In this document: one piece after another, positions 18,778 to 26,702 of the stretch
How positions within the stretch are numbered: the first letter of the stretch is position 1
How the letters are laid out: each line of letters opens with the position of its first letter
Assembly: GCA_030529665.1 (NCBI GenBank)
Contig: JAUMWL010000004.1
Location: 1-46,182, forward strand
Reading direction: 5' to 3'
From: Coriobacteriales bacterium
GTDB taxonomy: Bacteria; Actinomycetota; Coriobacteriia; Coriobacteriales; Atopobiaceae
Length of the DNA stretch: 46,182 nucleotides
Translations under genes and position numbers: made by a program
The notes under the pieces: generated by a model
What the model was told of the DNA's origin: nothing
What the model saw: only the letters and a program-made list of their open reading frames with translations
Database searches by the model: none

Positions 18778-21138
18778 TTATTCTTTCGCATTCACAAAGA
18801 GGACCTCTAGCATGGGCCAGTCACCATAGTGCGTAGACAGCGAAGAAGACCCACTCAAATCCTTTATGCCCTTAAACGGATACCTCTTGTCTGACTTCTG
18901 CTTGAGGTACGCATCGTAAGGCGAGGCAGCGCATGTGCCGGCAACGAATGCATCGTAGGCACTCGCCTGGGCATCGATTGCGTCAACTGCAGTCGACTCC
19001 TCGTTGTTGCCAATGGCAAACACGGTCCTTTGGGCATCAGTCGCATCATACAGGTTAACGAGCGAGAAGTAGTGGTTCTTCCTTCCCTCAGCCTGGCCAA
19101 GGCTGACATTGGAAAGCAAGCCAGCAAAAGCTCCCAAGGTAGCCTCGTCATTCCTTCCGTCTACAAGCCCCGTAGCATAGCTGCGTGAGATTTCTCCACC
19201 GTTCATGGAACCCACCAGTCCCCCAACGGTCACACCATACGAAGAGCACGTGGAGTAGCAGCCGTCAATAGCTAGCTCGCCGGATGCCTTGCCCACCAAG
19301 CCCCCAGCCTCAACCTCAGCTTGAATATTAATTCGACCGGCCTCGTTAGCAGTCGTTTCATGGAGATATGCACCATCTATGGTGTGTCCGCCCGTATAGC
19401 TCTTCTCTATCTTGCTCGCGCCTGTGGATTGGCCCACGAGGCCACCTGCGCATCCATCCGTTGATTGCACGTATGTGGCAGCGGCACTGTCTTCGATGGT
19501 TGAGCTGCCCATTGCGCCAACAAGTCCGCCAACAGAACCAGAGCCTTTGATCTGATATGAGCTGTCGTCTGCAACGGTATTGCGAACCACGACTTTGGAG
19601 ATGGTTAGTTCGTCTCCGCTGCCAACAAGTGCGCCGGCGTTTCCATTGCTGGTCAACACGTTGAAGTCCCTCAGCTCGAGGCCTTTGACCTCGCAGTCGC
19701 TTAGCATGCCAAACAGGCCCGCGTCGCTGGCGTTGTTTATGGTAACTCCCGCTATGTAGCATCCATTGCCGTCATAGCGCTCCAAGTAATGTACAGTATC
19801 CGCACCAGCCTTGTAGCTTGGGTTGACGGGCGTGTAGGTTCCAGCATGGGATGCCTCCCCCCAAAGATCGACTATGCAAACGCTATTCGAATCGGAAGAG
19901 TCGATCTTTTCTTTGAAGTCATCCCACGCAAGGTCTTGGAGCTGCTTGGCCTTTGTGGCAGGCACGGCCCCATTGTTCTCTAGGGCAACCAAGTCGTAGC
20001 CAGAGATCTGTGGGTCCAGGTTCTCAAGATGGCGGAAGTTGTCTATACCCGCTTCGCTTTCGTCGACGGATGCAAAGAGGCTGTTCGTAGGTCCAGCCAC
20101 ACGTTCGGGAATGTTTGCAAGTACCGAGTTGCTGAACACCTTTACCCTGACGGCAATGTCCTCGCCTGGAATTAGTGGATCTTCGCCCGTACACCATTGG
20201 TTGGCAAAGTGACCGTCTTCACTCGTCACGTCATCCAGCACAAAGTTGTGGCAACGATAGGCCACTACCCCTTCGACCTCGTTATACGTGGCCGTATCCA
20301 CGTTAAAGTAGCTAACGGTCGAACCGTTCTGCTTTCCGGGCTCAAGGTTTACTATGCGCCTGTTGCCACTTGTGACCCCTTCCACAATCACGCTAATCTG
20401 TGCATTTGTATCCGAATCTGACAACATGCGATTGATGGCATCTCGGGTAAACGAAACCTTGACCTCGAGCTTCTCGGCATTGATTATTTGAACCTTGGGA
20501 GCATAGAGTTTTACCCTAGAGATACCCTTAGCGTCCTCTCCGCCATACCAACCTATGATGGCATTGCGATTTCCGTCAAAGCCATTGAGGCGAAGGGCCT
20601 TCTTTGACTCCTGCACTCCTACGTAATCCGGGTCGACAAACAGCTTGGAATGGTCGGCCGACGTGAATTCGTGGTTGCTCAGATTCGATTTGTCGGAATA
20701 GAACACGTTGGTCACGGTCGCGCTGTCCAGACTGTACTCAATCACATAGCTGCCACCCAAACGAACGGTGTCATCAATGGAAAACATGGGAAGCATGTCG
20801 TGTAGCACCGACTTGGTGTTGTCCAACTGCGTATGGTCGCTACCGACAAAGAAGTAGCGATAGGTCTCGCCACCGCGCGCATTTTGCTCGCCGACCAACG
20901 ACGCATCCTTTTGGTCCCTCGTGGACAACAAGCCTTGACTCTCGGCCACCGTAAGATGGTTTTGCGCCGCCACAAATAGCTCACGCGCCGTCTTGTCCAG
21001 CTCAAGTTGCTTCATAGTTCGTTGGTAGTTCTGCACGGCAACGAATGCCAACCCCATAAGGATGACCATGATTGCCACCGCAACGATCGTCTCCACCATG
21101 GTAAAGCCGCGATTGTGTCGTTTGTCTAGCATATCCAT
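18778..21138 (-). CDS. Modular type IV pilin-like protein with GLUG repeats (786 aa)
   Basis: The N-terminus has a class III (prepilin) signal, a short basic leader followed by G|FTMVETIVAVAIMVILMGL, with Glu at position 5 of the mature protein. Typical pseudopilins have 100-250 residues, so the rest is an added ectodomain. Residues about 460-690 contain repeated GLUG-type motifs (AGALVGS, VGGLVGAMGSS, AGGLVGQS, AGGLVGK, VGGLVGSMNGG), which usually form beta-helical surface modules. The listed ATG lies only 2 bp after GAGG. An ATG two codons downstream (21132) has better spacing and gives MLDKRHNRGF. The gene is fourth in the operon, 11 bp after the previous one. It is probably a tip or minor pilin carrying a binding domain; no partner is known. 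Confidence 0.85.
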   Translation of the reverse strand: MDMLDKRHNRGFTMVETIVAVAIMVILMGLAFVAVQNYQRTMKQLELDKTARELFVAAQNHLTVAESQGLLSTRDQKDASLVGEQNARGGETYRYFFVGSDHTQLDNTKSVLHDMLPMFSIDDTVRLGGSYVIEYSLDSATVTNVFYSDKSNLSNHEFTSADHSKLFVDPDYVGVQESKKALRLNGFDGNRNAIIGWYGGEDAKGISRVKLYAPKVQIINAEKLEVKVSFTRDAINRMLSDSDTNAQISVIVEGVTSGNRRIVNLEPGKQNGSTVSYFNVDTATYNEVEGVVAYRCHNFVLDDVTSEDGHFANQWCTGEDPLIPGEDIAVRVKVFSNSVLANIPERVAGPTNSLFASVDESEAGIDNFRHLENLDPQISGYDLVALENNGAVPATKAKQLQDLAWDDFKEKIDSSDSNSVCIVDLWGEASHAGTYTPVNPSYKAGADTVHYLERYDGNGCYIAGVTINNASDAGLFGMLSDCEVKGLELRDFNVLTSNGNAGALVGSGDELTISKVVVRNTVADDSSYQIKGSGSVGGLVGAMGSSTIEDSAAATYVQSTDGCAGGLVGQSTGASKIEKSYTGGHTIDGAYLHETTANEAGRINIQAEVEAGGLVGKASGELAIDGCYSTCSSYGVTVGGLVGSMNGGEISRSYATGLVDGRNDEATLGAFAGLLSNVSLGQAEGRKNHYFSLVNLYDATDAQRTVFAIGNNEESTAVDAIDAQASAYDAFVAGTCAASPYDAYLKQKSDKRYPFKGIKDLSGSSSLSTHYGDWPMLEVLFVNAKE

Positions 21139-21149
21139 CGCCTCACGCT

Positions 21150-21761
21150 CTATTCCGCAAAAGGCACGAGTATTTCTAGTGAGTCGATGCCAGCAAGCAC
21201 GTTGGGTGGATTCGACTCGTCAGTAACCTGGAGGTCCTTTACCTCGACCCTGTTGTCTGAGACTTTTTCTATCGCGCTCATGGACACATGCAGGGGCTCC
21301 GTTATGGCAGCGCTTGAGACTATGGGGTAGGATACCTGCGTCCCGTCATCGCTTTTGATTGACGCATGCTTGCCGTCCTCGTCTGCATCCAAAAAGAAGC
21401 TCTTTACCAGGCCCCTGCTCGCATTGTCTTCCGGGTTTGAGATGCTCGCCCAAGAGCCCTCGCTACAACGGTAATAGAGGGTCCCGTCGGCGTTTTGATC
21501 CAATTGCGTGGATGACCCAAACTCACTGCGAAGCACGGTAACGGTTGTTGAAAGGGCAAGCTGTGCATTCGCTGCGTTTACGGTCTTCTGATACGTGTCA
21601 ACCGCAACGGGTATGCCAGTTGCCATCAAGGTGGAAGCAAGAACCATAATAAACATGGTGACAAGCATCTCTGTAAGCGAGAAGCCCGCAACCATTCGTT
21701 TGGCATGCCGCTGCGAGGCAAGGCCGGGGCCAAGGCGTCGTGCAAGAACGTTGAGGCGCAT
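21150..21761 (-). CDS. Pseudopilin-like protein (203 aa) with prepilin signal
   Basis: A basic leader of about 25 residues is followed by the cleavage-type sequence AG|FSLTEMLVTMFIMVLAST, with Glu at mature position 5 and a hydrophobic helix. This is the hallmark of type II secretion pseudopilins and type IV minor pilins, which are processed by a prepilin peptidase and assembled from the membrane. The remaining 160 residues are a variable globular domain that I cannot place in a family. GGGAGGAG lies just before the ATG, and the start codon is 2 bp beyond the stop of the preceding gene, so translation is probably coupled. It most resembles the GspJ/PilW or GspI/PilV position of a minor pilin set (inference from order and size). 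Confidence 0.8.
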   Translation of the reverse strand: MRLNVLARRLGPGLASQRHAKRMVAGFSLTEMLVTMFIMVLASTLMATGIPVAVDTYQKTVNAANAQLALSTTVTVLRSEFGSSTQLDQNADGTLYYRCSEGSWASISNPEDNASRGLVKSFFLDADEDGKHASIKSDDGTQVSYPIVSSAAITEPLHVSMSAIEKVSDNRVEVKDLQVTDESNPPNVLAGIDSLEILVPFAE

Positions 21762-21763
21762 GG

Positions 21764-22117
21764 CTACTCCTCCCTCTTATAGAGATAGACGTCATCATCT
21801 CCCGACTGATAGAACAAAAGATTGCGACTTGTATCGGATCCAACGGCACTGGGCGTTGCAATTAGCACGTCTGTTGTATATTGCCCCTTCTTGAGAGATG
21901 TTTCCTCGCTGGCAAGAACCATGGCGCTTTCGGCCTCGTACCTTGCGTCCATGCGATTCCTGCTTAGACTCACAATGTTTACGGCCGAAGCGATAGCGGT
22001 AGCAAGCAGAAGCAGCGCAAGCGAGCTAACAAGCACCGAGACCAACGTCTCGGCAATAGTCTCGCCCGATTCGCTGGAAAGCCGTGCACGAATCTTTGTG
22101 TGCATGCTATTAGTCAT
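21764..22117 (-). CDS. Small pseudopilin-like membrane protein (117 aa)
   Basis: The sequence ESG|ETIAETLVSVLVSSLA followed by LLLLATAI fits a type IV pilin N-terminus: small residue before the cut, Glu at position 5, long hydrophobic helix. The residue after the cut is Glu instead of the usual Phe, which is atypical. Only about 70 residues follow the helix, so this is a small minor pilin of the GspI/PilV size class. Its ATG overlaps the stop of the preceding gene (ATGA), indicating translational coupling. Confidence 0.7.
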   Translation of the reverse strand: MTNSMHTKIRARLSSESGETIAETLVSVLVSSLALLLLATAIASAVNIVSLSRNRMDARYEAESAMVLASEETSLKKGQYTTDVLIATPSAVGSDTSRNLLFYQSGDDDVYLYKREE

Positions 22118-22899
22118 GAGGCATCACCCACAGTCCCCACGGTCATGTTGATTGGCTTCCAATAAACCTTGGTAGTTCCCTCCAGACGATTGGTTTCGTT
22201 ATTGCGACCGAGTGTTCCACCCTCCGCCCACACAAGTGCCGTAAGCGTGCAGACATAAGACAAGTCGCCCTCTTCCCTAAACTCAAACTCAAAGGTCTGG
22301 TCATCGTTTCTTACAACCGTTACTGTTACGTCGTTTAGCTCTATTGATCCTTGTTTTGCCTTAAAGTTGAATGGTGTGTAAGCCGCCTTTGCCGCAGAGA
22401 CAAGCTTTGGCTTTGGCACGGACTCGCTCGTGTCAAAGCTTGCTGCCACGGTCTCTGAATCAGATTCACGTGAGCCAAACGAGAGCGAGCCGTTATTGTT
22501 CATGACCAAATCGTACGAGGCGATCTCAAACAGAGTGGCGCTATCCTGCCTGATGGGATTCGTATCCGTCCCCAACGTGGAGTCAATCACCATGTACCAG
22601 CCGTCCCACTCTCCAGCGGATTGTTCGACGTTGCATCCTCGTTCGATACTGACTACTAGGCCATCGGAATCCTCGGGTCCCTTTGCCATCTCGTCCCAAA
22701 AGACGCGTGTGGCGGAAGTAACGTTGTAGTAGCTCCGCTCCATCTCCTCCAACTGGCTTTGACGACCCGAGACTGCGGTTGCAGCAGAAATCGCGATGGA
22801 GGACACAACTGTGCACACCAAGAACACCAGCAACGCCATGGAGAGCGACGCTCCTTGTTCCGACCTTGCCTTGTGTGTGATCCACCTGCAGCTGCTCAT
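22114..22899 (-). CDS. First gene of the pilin-like operon; GspK/PilX-like protein lacking Glu5 (261 aa)
   Basis: After a 15-20 residue basic leader the protein has EQG|ASLSMALLVFLVCTVVSS, a pilin-like hydrophobic helix without the Glu at position 5. GspK-type pseudopilins share this absence; they cap the pseudopilus tip. The other three pilin-like proteins in the operon retain Glu5. The open frame extends upstream to a GTG at 22929, but that codon lies at or before the expected transcription start. I therefore chose the ATG at 22899, which is preceded by GGAGAG; an ATG at 22911 is also possible. The ectodomain (about residues 45-261) is not recognised. The gene is driven by the promoter at 22934-22962. 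Confidence 0.75.
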   Translation of the reverse strand: MSSCRWITHKARSEQGASLSMALLVFLVCTVVSSIAISAATAVSGRQSQLEEMERSYYNVTSATRVFWDEMAKGPEDSDGLVVSIERGCNVEQSAGEWDGWYMVIDSTLGTDTNPIRQDSATLFEIASYDLVMNNNGSLSFGSRESDSETVAASFDTSESVPKPKLVSAAKAAYTPFNFKAKQGSIELNDVTVTVVRNDDQTFEFEFREEGDLSYVCTLTALVWAEGGTLGRNNETNRLEGTTKVYWKPINMTVGTVGDAS

Positions 22900-22933
22900 G
22901 TCTCTCTCCATACAAACAGAATACCCCACCTAA

Positions 22934-22962
22934 ATTATAGTCTACGAAAGTCGGGTTTTCAA
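22934..22962 (-). promoter_or_regulatory. Near-consensus sigma-70 promoter of the pilin/giant-adhesin operon
   Basis: On the minus strand TTGAAA (22962-22957) is followed by exactly 17 bp and then TATAAT (22939-22934). The -10 box is perfect and the -35 box matches 5 of 6. Transcription should start near 22927, giving a leader of about 28 nt with GGAGAG before the ATG at 22899. All five genes down to 177 are on the same strand with gaps of 16 bp or less, and I found no comparably clear promoter inside, so one transcript of about 22.7 kb is implied. Confidence 0.8.
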
Positions 22963-23078
22963 TTTGACTTTTTATGACTTTGCTCATGATAGAGGCTCTC
23001 AGAATCTATAGGCTCTGTGGTGAGAGTCACAGACTTCCGCTCAATATCCAATGGGCGACGAGTCAATGGAATTGAGTT

Positions 23079-23202
23079 TGTTACCAACGTGTAAACTACG
23101 CAGCACTTGTTTGTTTTTTCAATTTTTCGGACAAAAACCCACTTGGCAACCACGCAAATCCCAGAAACTCGCATGTGCTGAGTAGTTTACACGTTGGTAA
23201 CA
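23079..23202. repeat. 28-bp inverted repeat around a 68-bp centre
   Basis: Arms 23079-23106 and 23175-23202 are reverse complements over 28 bp with one mismatch. The right arm reads GTGCTGAGTAG, then TTTACACGTTGGTAAC and A. The centre is T-rich on its left half. The element lies downstream of the small membrane-protein gene ending at 23279 and about 120 bp upstream of the operon promoter. It could be a long hairpin in the upstream gene's 3' end, a regulatory dyad, or a 124-bp MITE-like element, although no target duplication is visible. The rest of the gene-free stretch 22963-23278 shows no coding signal; a short minus-strand frame inside it overlaps the repeat and has no ribosome site. Confidence 0.85.
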
Positions 23203-23278
23203 CTTCTGCGTGGGGTGCAAGAGCAAGGCGGGAATCCAAGCGGCAAGGTACGAAGCCGTCCAAAGCGGGGCGAAACCG

Positions 23279-23716
23279 CTACACAAGTGGGGAAATCGCG
23301 CGCTTGAACCATGCGTCGTTGGGAAGCATCACGTGCATGAGGGGTCGCCCACTGGAATCGATGCCCGCCACAACTGCCTGCACCATCACCTTGGAGTGCA
23401 TCTTGGCAAGCTGCAGCAAAGCCAAGCTGCGTGTGGTCGTGCTGCAAATAACCCCCACGGGCTTGTTTTTGTACAAGAGCGTCGCAATGCTGCCCTCCGC
23501 TTCGCTCGGCACAAAGAGCACCTCGAACGTCTGGCCATATCTGAAGAACCGCAGGTCCACATCATCGCGAACCCGCACATCCAGGCAGTCCTTACCCTGC
23601 GGCACGTGTAGCACGCCACGTGACGCCTTTCCCAGCATGCTCTTTATGAACGAAATCGCGAATGCGGCCACGCCCACAACCACGACTACGAAAAACGAGA
23701 TTCTGGCTGGTGTCAT
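23279..23716 (-). CDS. Hypothetical single-pass membrane protein (145 aa)
   Basis: The product begins MTPARISFFVVVVVGVAAF, a single N-terminal membrane anchor or uncleaved signal, followed by about 115 soluble residues with no family I can name. The frame is open 19 codons further upstream, but the ATG at 23716 is preceded by AGGAG at suitable spacing and places the hydrophobic segment at the N-terminus. The C-terminal part (VVAGIDSSGRPLMHVMLP) has a compact alternating beta pattern. It follows the nucleoid-associated protein gene by 83 bp on the same strand, and that gap contains a degenerate copy of an intergenic hairpin. Function unknown. Confidence 0.7.
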   Translation of the reverse strand: MTPARISFFVVVVVGVAAFAISFIKSMLGKASRGVLHVPQGKDCLDVRVRDDVDLRFFRYGQTFEVLFVPSEAEGSIATLLYKNKPVGVICSTTTRSLALLQLAKMHSKVMVQAVVAGIDSSGRPLMHVMLPNDAWFKRAISPLV

Positions 23717-23746
23717 CTTTGCGTCCCTTCTCCTAGCCAAACGAAA

Positions 23747-23765
23747 GGGAGTATCCCCATTGCTC
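23747..23765. repeat. Partial copy of the intergenic hairpin found at 26656-26686
   Basis: GGGAGTATCCCCATTGCTC occurs here and, exactly, in the reverse complement of 26656-26686. In this copy the other arm is degenerate (GAAAGGGA), leaving only a short GGGA/TCCC stem. It lies between two minus-strand genes. It may be a decayed repeat or a weak termination or processing site. Confidence 0.6.
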
Positions 23766-23799
23766 ACACGCAAAAACGCAGGCGGCGCGAAGCCACTAC

Positions 23800-24861
23800 C
23801 TAGCGGTTCTCGATGCTGCGCACGTTACGGATGAGGATGGTCATGGTGCCATCCTCCTCGTATTGAAACGAGAGGTAATCCGGGTTGGTGCTAAAGTCGC
23901 TGGGATACGTTACGTCCACGCCCGTGTCGGTACGGATGCGGTGGTTCTTTGCCAGACGTCGTGCGGCCGCCGCGCGAACTTGTACCTCCTCGGGCAGTTC
24001 GACCTCTCGGGCACGCTCCTCGAAGCGCTCTGTCAGGCGCGGGTCGTCCTCAAAGACCTCTCGACCAATCTGCTCGGGTATTAGGCGCTCCTCCAAATTG
24101 GCAGCATGCGCCATGCACGCCTTTGCATGGCCAACCGCCTCCACCACGTTTACGTTGCCAACCTCGGCAACCTCTTCCACAAGGGCCTCCACCGTTTGCA
24201 TGACCTCACGGCTCGACGGCTCGCGCGTGCACTTGAGCAAAAGGTTCTGCATGATCCACACCTCTGCCTCGGCAACGGTGCGCAGCTTGTCGCAGTAGTC
24301 GATGGCCATGGTGTCGCAGTCCACCAACACATAGGTGTTAACGCGGCCCGATGGGTTGGGCAGCGTGGCGTCGTGGCGCACGATCTCGTTAAAGGCACCG
24401 CCCGACGGATGCTCTATGCTGTGCATGAACGTCTGGCTGCGCGGCAGCAGAATCACCGCAAAACGACGTTGCGCCTCGCCGCTAAAGGACTTCTCCAACT
24501 CCTCGTCGCTCGCGTCCCCCTTAGGTGCATCGGGGCTCTGCTCAAAGTCGGCCACGAGCAGGTCCGCCTGCACCAGGTCATCGCATTTGCGCAACGTGTC
24601 CCAAAAGAACTCGGCGATCTGCTTGGAGAGGTCTATAAAGCTCGTGCGATGGTCCAGATAAAGGCCAAGCTCCTCGGCAAACCCGCTGTCCTGCGCAAAC
24701 TCGCCATGCATGTTTTGGTCGCTGGCCGCGCAACGCCGCAGGTGGCGACGCACATACGACTTAACCAGCTTCTCGTCCATATCCAACTCGTGCTCCGACA
24801 GATAGCACGAACCCGTATCGAAGTCGAAGGCGTGCAGAATCGCGTGGTTGATGGTAAGCAT
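23800..24861 (-). CDS. YejK/NdpA-family 37-kDa nucleoid-associated protein (353 aa)
   Basis: The N-terminus (INHAILHAFDFDTGSCYLSE, then ELDMDEKLVKSY) matches the family pattern of nucleoid-associated NdpA/YejK proteins, which bind DNA as cytoplasmic chromatin-like factors. The central part (ILLPRSQTFMHSIE, then NTYVLVDCDTMAIDYCD) and the C-terminal beta segments (GVDVTYPSDFSTNPDYLSFQ, then MTILIRNV) also fit. The length is typical. The ATG follows AAAGGACGG and lies 17 bp after the transglutaminase-like gene, so the two are probably cotranscribed. The biochemical role in Gram-positives is little known; assignment is from sequence pattern only. Confidence 0.75.
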   Translation of the reverse strand: MLTINHAILHAFDFDTGSCYLSEHELDMDEKLVKSYVRRHLRRCAASDQNMHGEFAQDSGFAEELGLYLDHRTSFIDLSKQIAEFFWDTLRKCDDLVQADLLVADFEQSPDAPKGDASDEELEKSFSGEAQRRFAVILLPRSQTFMHSIEHPSGGAFNEIVRHDATLPNPSGRVNTYVLVDCDTMAIDYCDKLRTVAEAEVWIMQNLLLKCTREPSSREVMQTVEALVEEVAEVGNVNVVEAVGHAKACMAHAANLEERLIPEQIGREVFEDDPRLTERFEERAREVELPEEVQVRAAAARRLAKNHRIRTDTGVDVTYPSDFSTNPDYLSFQYEEDGTMTILIRNVRSIENR

Positions 24862-24878
24862 GGCTATGCACCGTCCTT

Positions 24879-26171
24879 TTACACGTATACGCGCAGTATG
24901 CGCAACGAGTCCATGTACTGGTAGCTATAGGGAGACCCAGCCTTCCCTTGCTGCTCAAAAAGAGACTGGATATCGTACGCAAGCAAGGTTCCCGCCGCCA
25001 AAGAATCACGTGCCGCCACATAGGCTTCGTCGTTGGTAAACTTAAACGACACGTATCCCAGGCCTTCGTCGCACTGGCTCCAGAACGATGCGGACAGGGC
25101 CGCTTCGTCCACGACGTCAAACAGCCGTCCGGTCATACCGTAGTAATCGTAGGTAGTGGAGTCGCACGCGGGCCACATGGACTCGTTAAGGAAGGCATGG
25201 TCGTCTCGCAGGATCTCTTGCGTGGTAAGGCACAGGTAATCGTAAGTCACTCCCGTTTGCAGAACGACCTCCTCAGACCCCGGAAATGCCGGGTCGGCCC
25301 ATGTTACGTCCACGTAGCTGTACTCGCCACCTATGCGCACGATGTTCCACGCGTGGTCCTCCCCGCGCGACGGAATGGTCCCCTCCACATATGAGCAGAA
25401 CACACCAGCTCGCTGCAGCAAATACTGATACGCCTTGGAATACCCGGCGCACACGGTTGCGTGACCAAGAAACACGCTTTGTATGTTCTGGTGCTGCTCC
25501 GCATTGGCAACATAGTCGGTCGTCTCCACCAGGTATTCGTATGCGGCCTTGCAGATGGCGTACTCGTCAGCGTCCTGCGGCAGGGTCGCCAAGAACCCGT
25601 CCGCAGCCGCCTCTATGCGCTCCCGAACCTCCGGCACCTCATCAAGCGGCAAGGAGAGGCCTGGCGTAATGGTTATGGGTCCGCCATTCTCGTAATAGGT
25701 GTAGCGTGTAGACCCGTCGATCCAAAACAGCTCTGGATGGTCAACCATCATGGCATGGTAGGCCGGCTCTACGTCTGCAATCGTGGCGTCTAGCACATCC
25801 AGCTTTTCCTCAAGCGAAGTCACACCGTCCAGAAGCTGCACGTAGACCTTTTGCTGGGCATCCGTCAGCGCCGCATATCCAAGCCCGTCCTGCTGCGACC
25901 CAAGCTCCTGCAGCCGCGCTTCGCGCTCCTCGTCCACGCGCTCGGTCAGGGTCACAGTCGTTGGGCCAAGCTCCACGTTTCCAACCTTAAGCGACGCATC
26001 GCCTATCAAACGCGGAGCAAAACAGACAAGAGCGGCCAAGATGATTGCCAAAAGAGCTAGGACCAAGACAAGGCAACCACACGGAGCACCTCTCCTTGTG
26101 CGGTTGCCTCGTTGCTGGTCGTAGCCGTACAGGCCGTATCCTGAGGGAGCCTGAGGTCCCGACCTTCTCAT
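24879..26171 (-). CDS. Membrane-anchored transglutaminase-like protein (430 aa)
   Basis: A short basic, glycine-rich cytoplasmic N-terminus is followed by one membrane segment (about 30-55; LVLVLALLAIILAALVCFAP) and an extracellular domain. The transglutaminase-like catalytic triad is visible: Cys in TVCAGYSKAY (about 240), His in DHAWNIV (about 274) and Asp in YVDVTWAD (about 289). Such domains act as cysteine peptidases or cross-linking enzymes in cell walls and surface proteins; the substrate here is unknown. The start is the ATG at 26171, whose last two bases overlap the TGA of the upstream phosphatase gene. A TTG two codons upstream is less likely. The 'DVTWADP' core is common in Firmicutes and Actinobacteria surface transglutaminases. 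Confidence 0.85.
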   Translation of the reverse strand: MRRSGPQAPSGYGLYGYDQQRGNRTRRGAPCGCLVLVLALLAIILAALVCFAPRLIGDASLKVGNVELGPTTVTLTERVDEEREARLQELGSQQDGLGYAALTDAQQKVYVQLLDGVTSLEEKLDVLDATIADVEPAYHAMMVDHPELFWIDGSTRYTYYENGGPITITPGLSLPLDEVPEVRERIEAAADGFLATLPQDADEYAICKAAYEYLVETTDYVANAEQHQNIQSVFLGHATVCAGYSKAYQYLLQRAGVFCSYVEGTIPSRGEDHAWNIVRIGGEYSYVDVTWADPAFPGSEEVVLQTGVTYDYLCLTTQEILRDDHAFLNESMWPACDSTTYDYYGMTGRLFDVVDEAALSASFWSQCDEGLGYVSFKFTNDEAYVAARDSLAAGTLLAYDIQSLFEQQGKAGSPYSYQYMDSLRILRVYV

Positions 26172-26638
26172 GCGCAAGGACCTTGCTCAAACCACAGGAG
26201 CTTGCCATGGAGGTTGTCATCGAGTTGCACGGCCGCGGCGGCGCCCGTGGAGAAGCCCTGATAGGCTTGGGTCAGCAAGAAGCAGGCGTCTTCCATAAAG
26301 GGAATGTGGCCAACTACCACGATGAGGTCGGCATGGCCCTGGCTCTGCGCAAGCTCGTCCATGAAAGCCCGGTCGTCCTGATCATAGAGAAACGGCAGCT
26401 CGCGCACGGTCTCTATGCCAAGGGTCTTGTTTGCAATCTGGGCCGTCTGACGTGCGCGCACGGCCGTGCTCACCCAAAGCTCGCTCTTTTGGGTGGGGCT
26501 AAGACGAGCAAACGTCTGCGGAAACGCCTTCTCCAGTGCCTTTGCGCCTTTCTTGGTCAGCTCGCGCTCAAAGTCCGTCTGACCCAGCTTCTTGCCCTTG
26601 GCTTCGCCGTGACGAACCAACACAACCGTTTGTGACAC
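26168..26638 (-). CDS. SixA-like histidine phosphatase family protein (156 aa)
   Basis: VVLVRHGEAKGKK at the N-terminus is the phosphoglycerate-mutase-fold RHG motif with its nucleophilic His. A second conserved His lies in VVVGHIPFMED. The length and the 'R.LT.KG...' segment (RELTKKGAKALEKAF) fit short SixA-type phosphohistidine phosphatases. Its cytoplasmic substrate cannot be told from sequence. Translation starts at a GTG preceded by AAAGGAG. It overlaps the following transglutaminase gene by 4 bp and follows pyrE by 64 bp, with a hairpin between. Confidence 0.85.
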   Translation of the reverse strand: MSQTVVLVRHGEAKGKKLGQTDFERELTKKGAKALEKAFPQTFARLSPTQKSELWVSTAVRARQTAQIANKTLGIETVRELPFLYDQDDRAFMDELAQSQGHADLIVVVGHIPFMEDACFLLTQAYQGFSTGAAAAVQLDDNLHGKLLWFEQGPCA

Positions 26639-26655
26639 GTTAAGCTCCTTTCGCG

Positions 26656-26686
26656 ACGAGCAATGGGGATACTCCCCATTGCTCGT
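26656..26686. terminator. Perfect 14-bp hairpin between pyrE and the phosphatase gene
   Basis: Arms 26656-26669 (ACGAGCAATGGGGA) and 26673-26686 are exact reverse complements with a TAC loop. No U-run follows on the minus strand; the ribosome site of the next gene starts within a few bases. It may attenuate transcription, protect mRNA ends, or represent a dispersed repeat (partial copy at 23747-23765). Confidence 0.45.
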
Positions 26687-26702
26687 TATCCACCCTGAAG
26701 GC

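Noticed and set aside
22959..23174. A 71-codon minus-strand frame in the intergenic region before the pilin operon
   Set aside because: It overlaps the inverted repeat and the operon promoter, lacks a ribosome site, and has no recognisable features.
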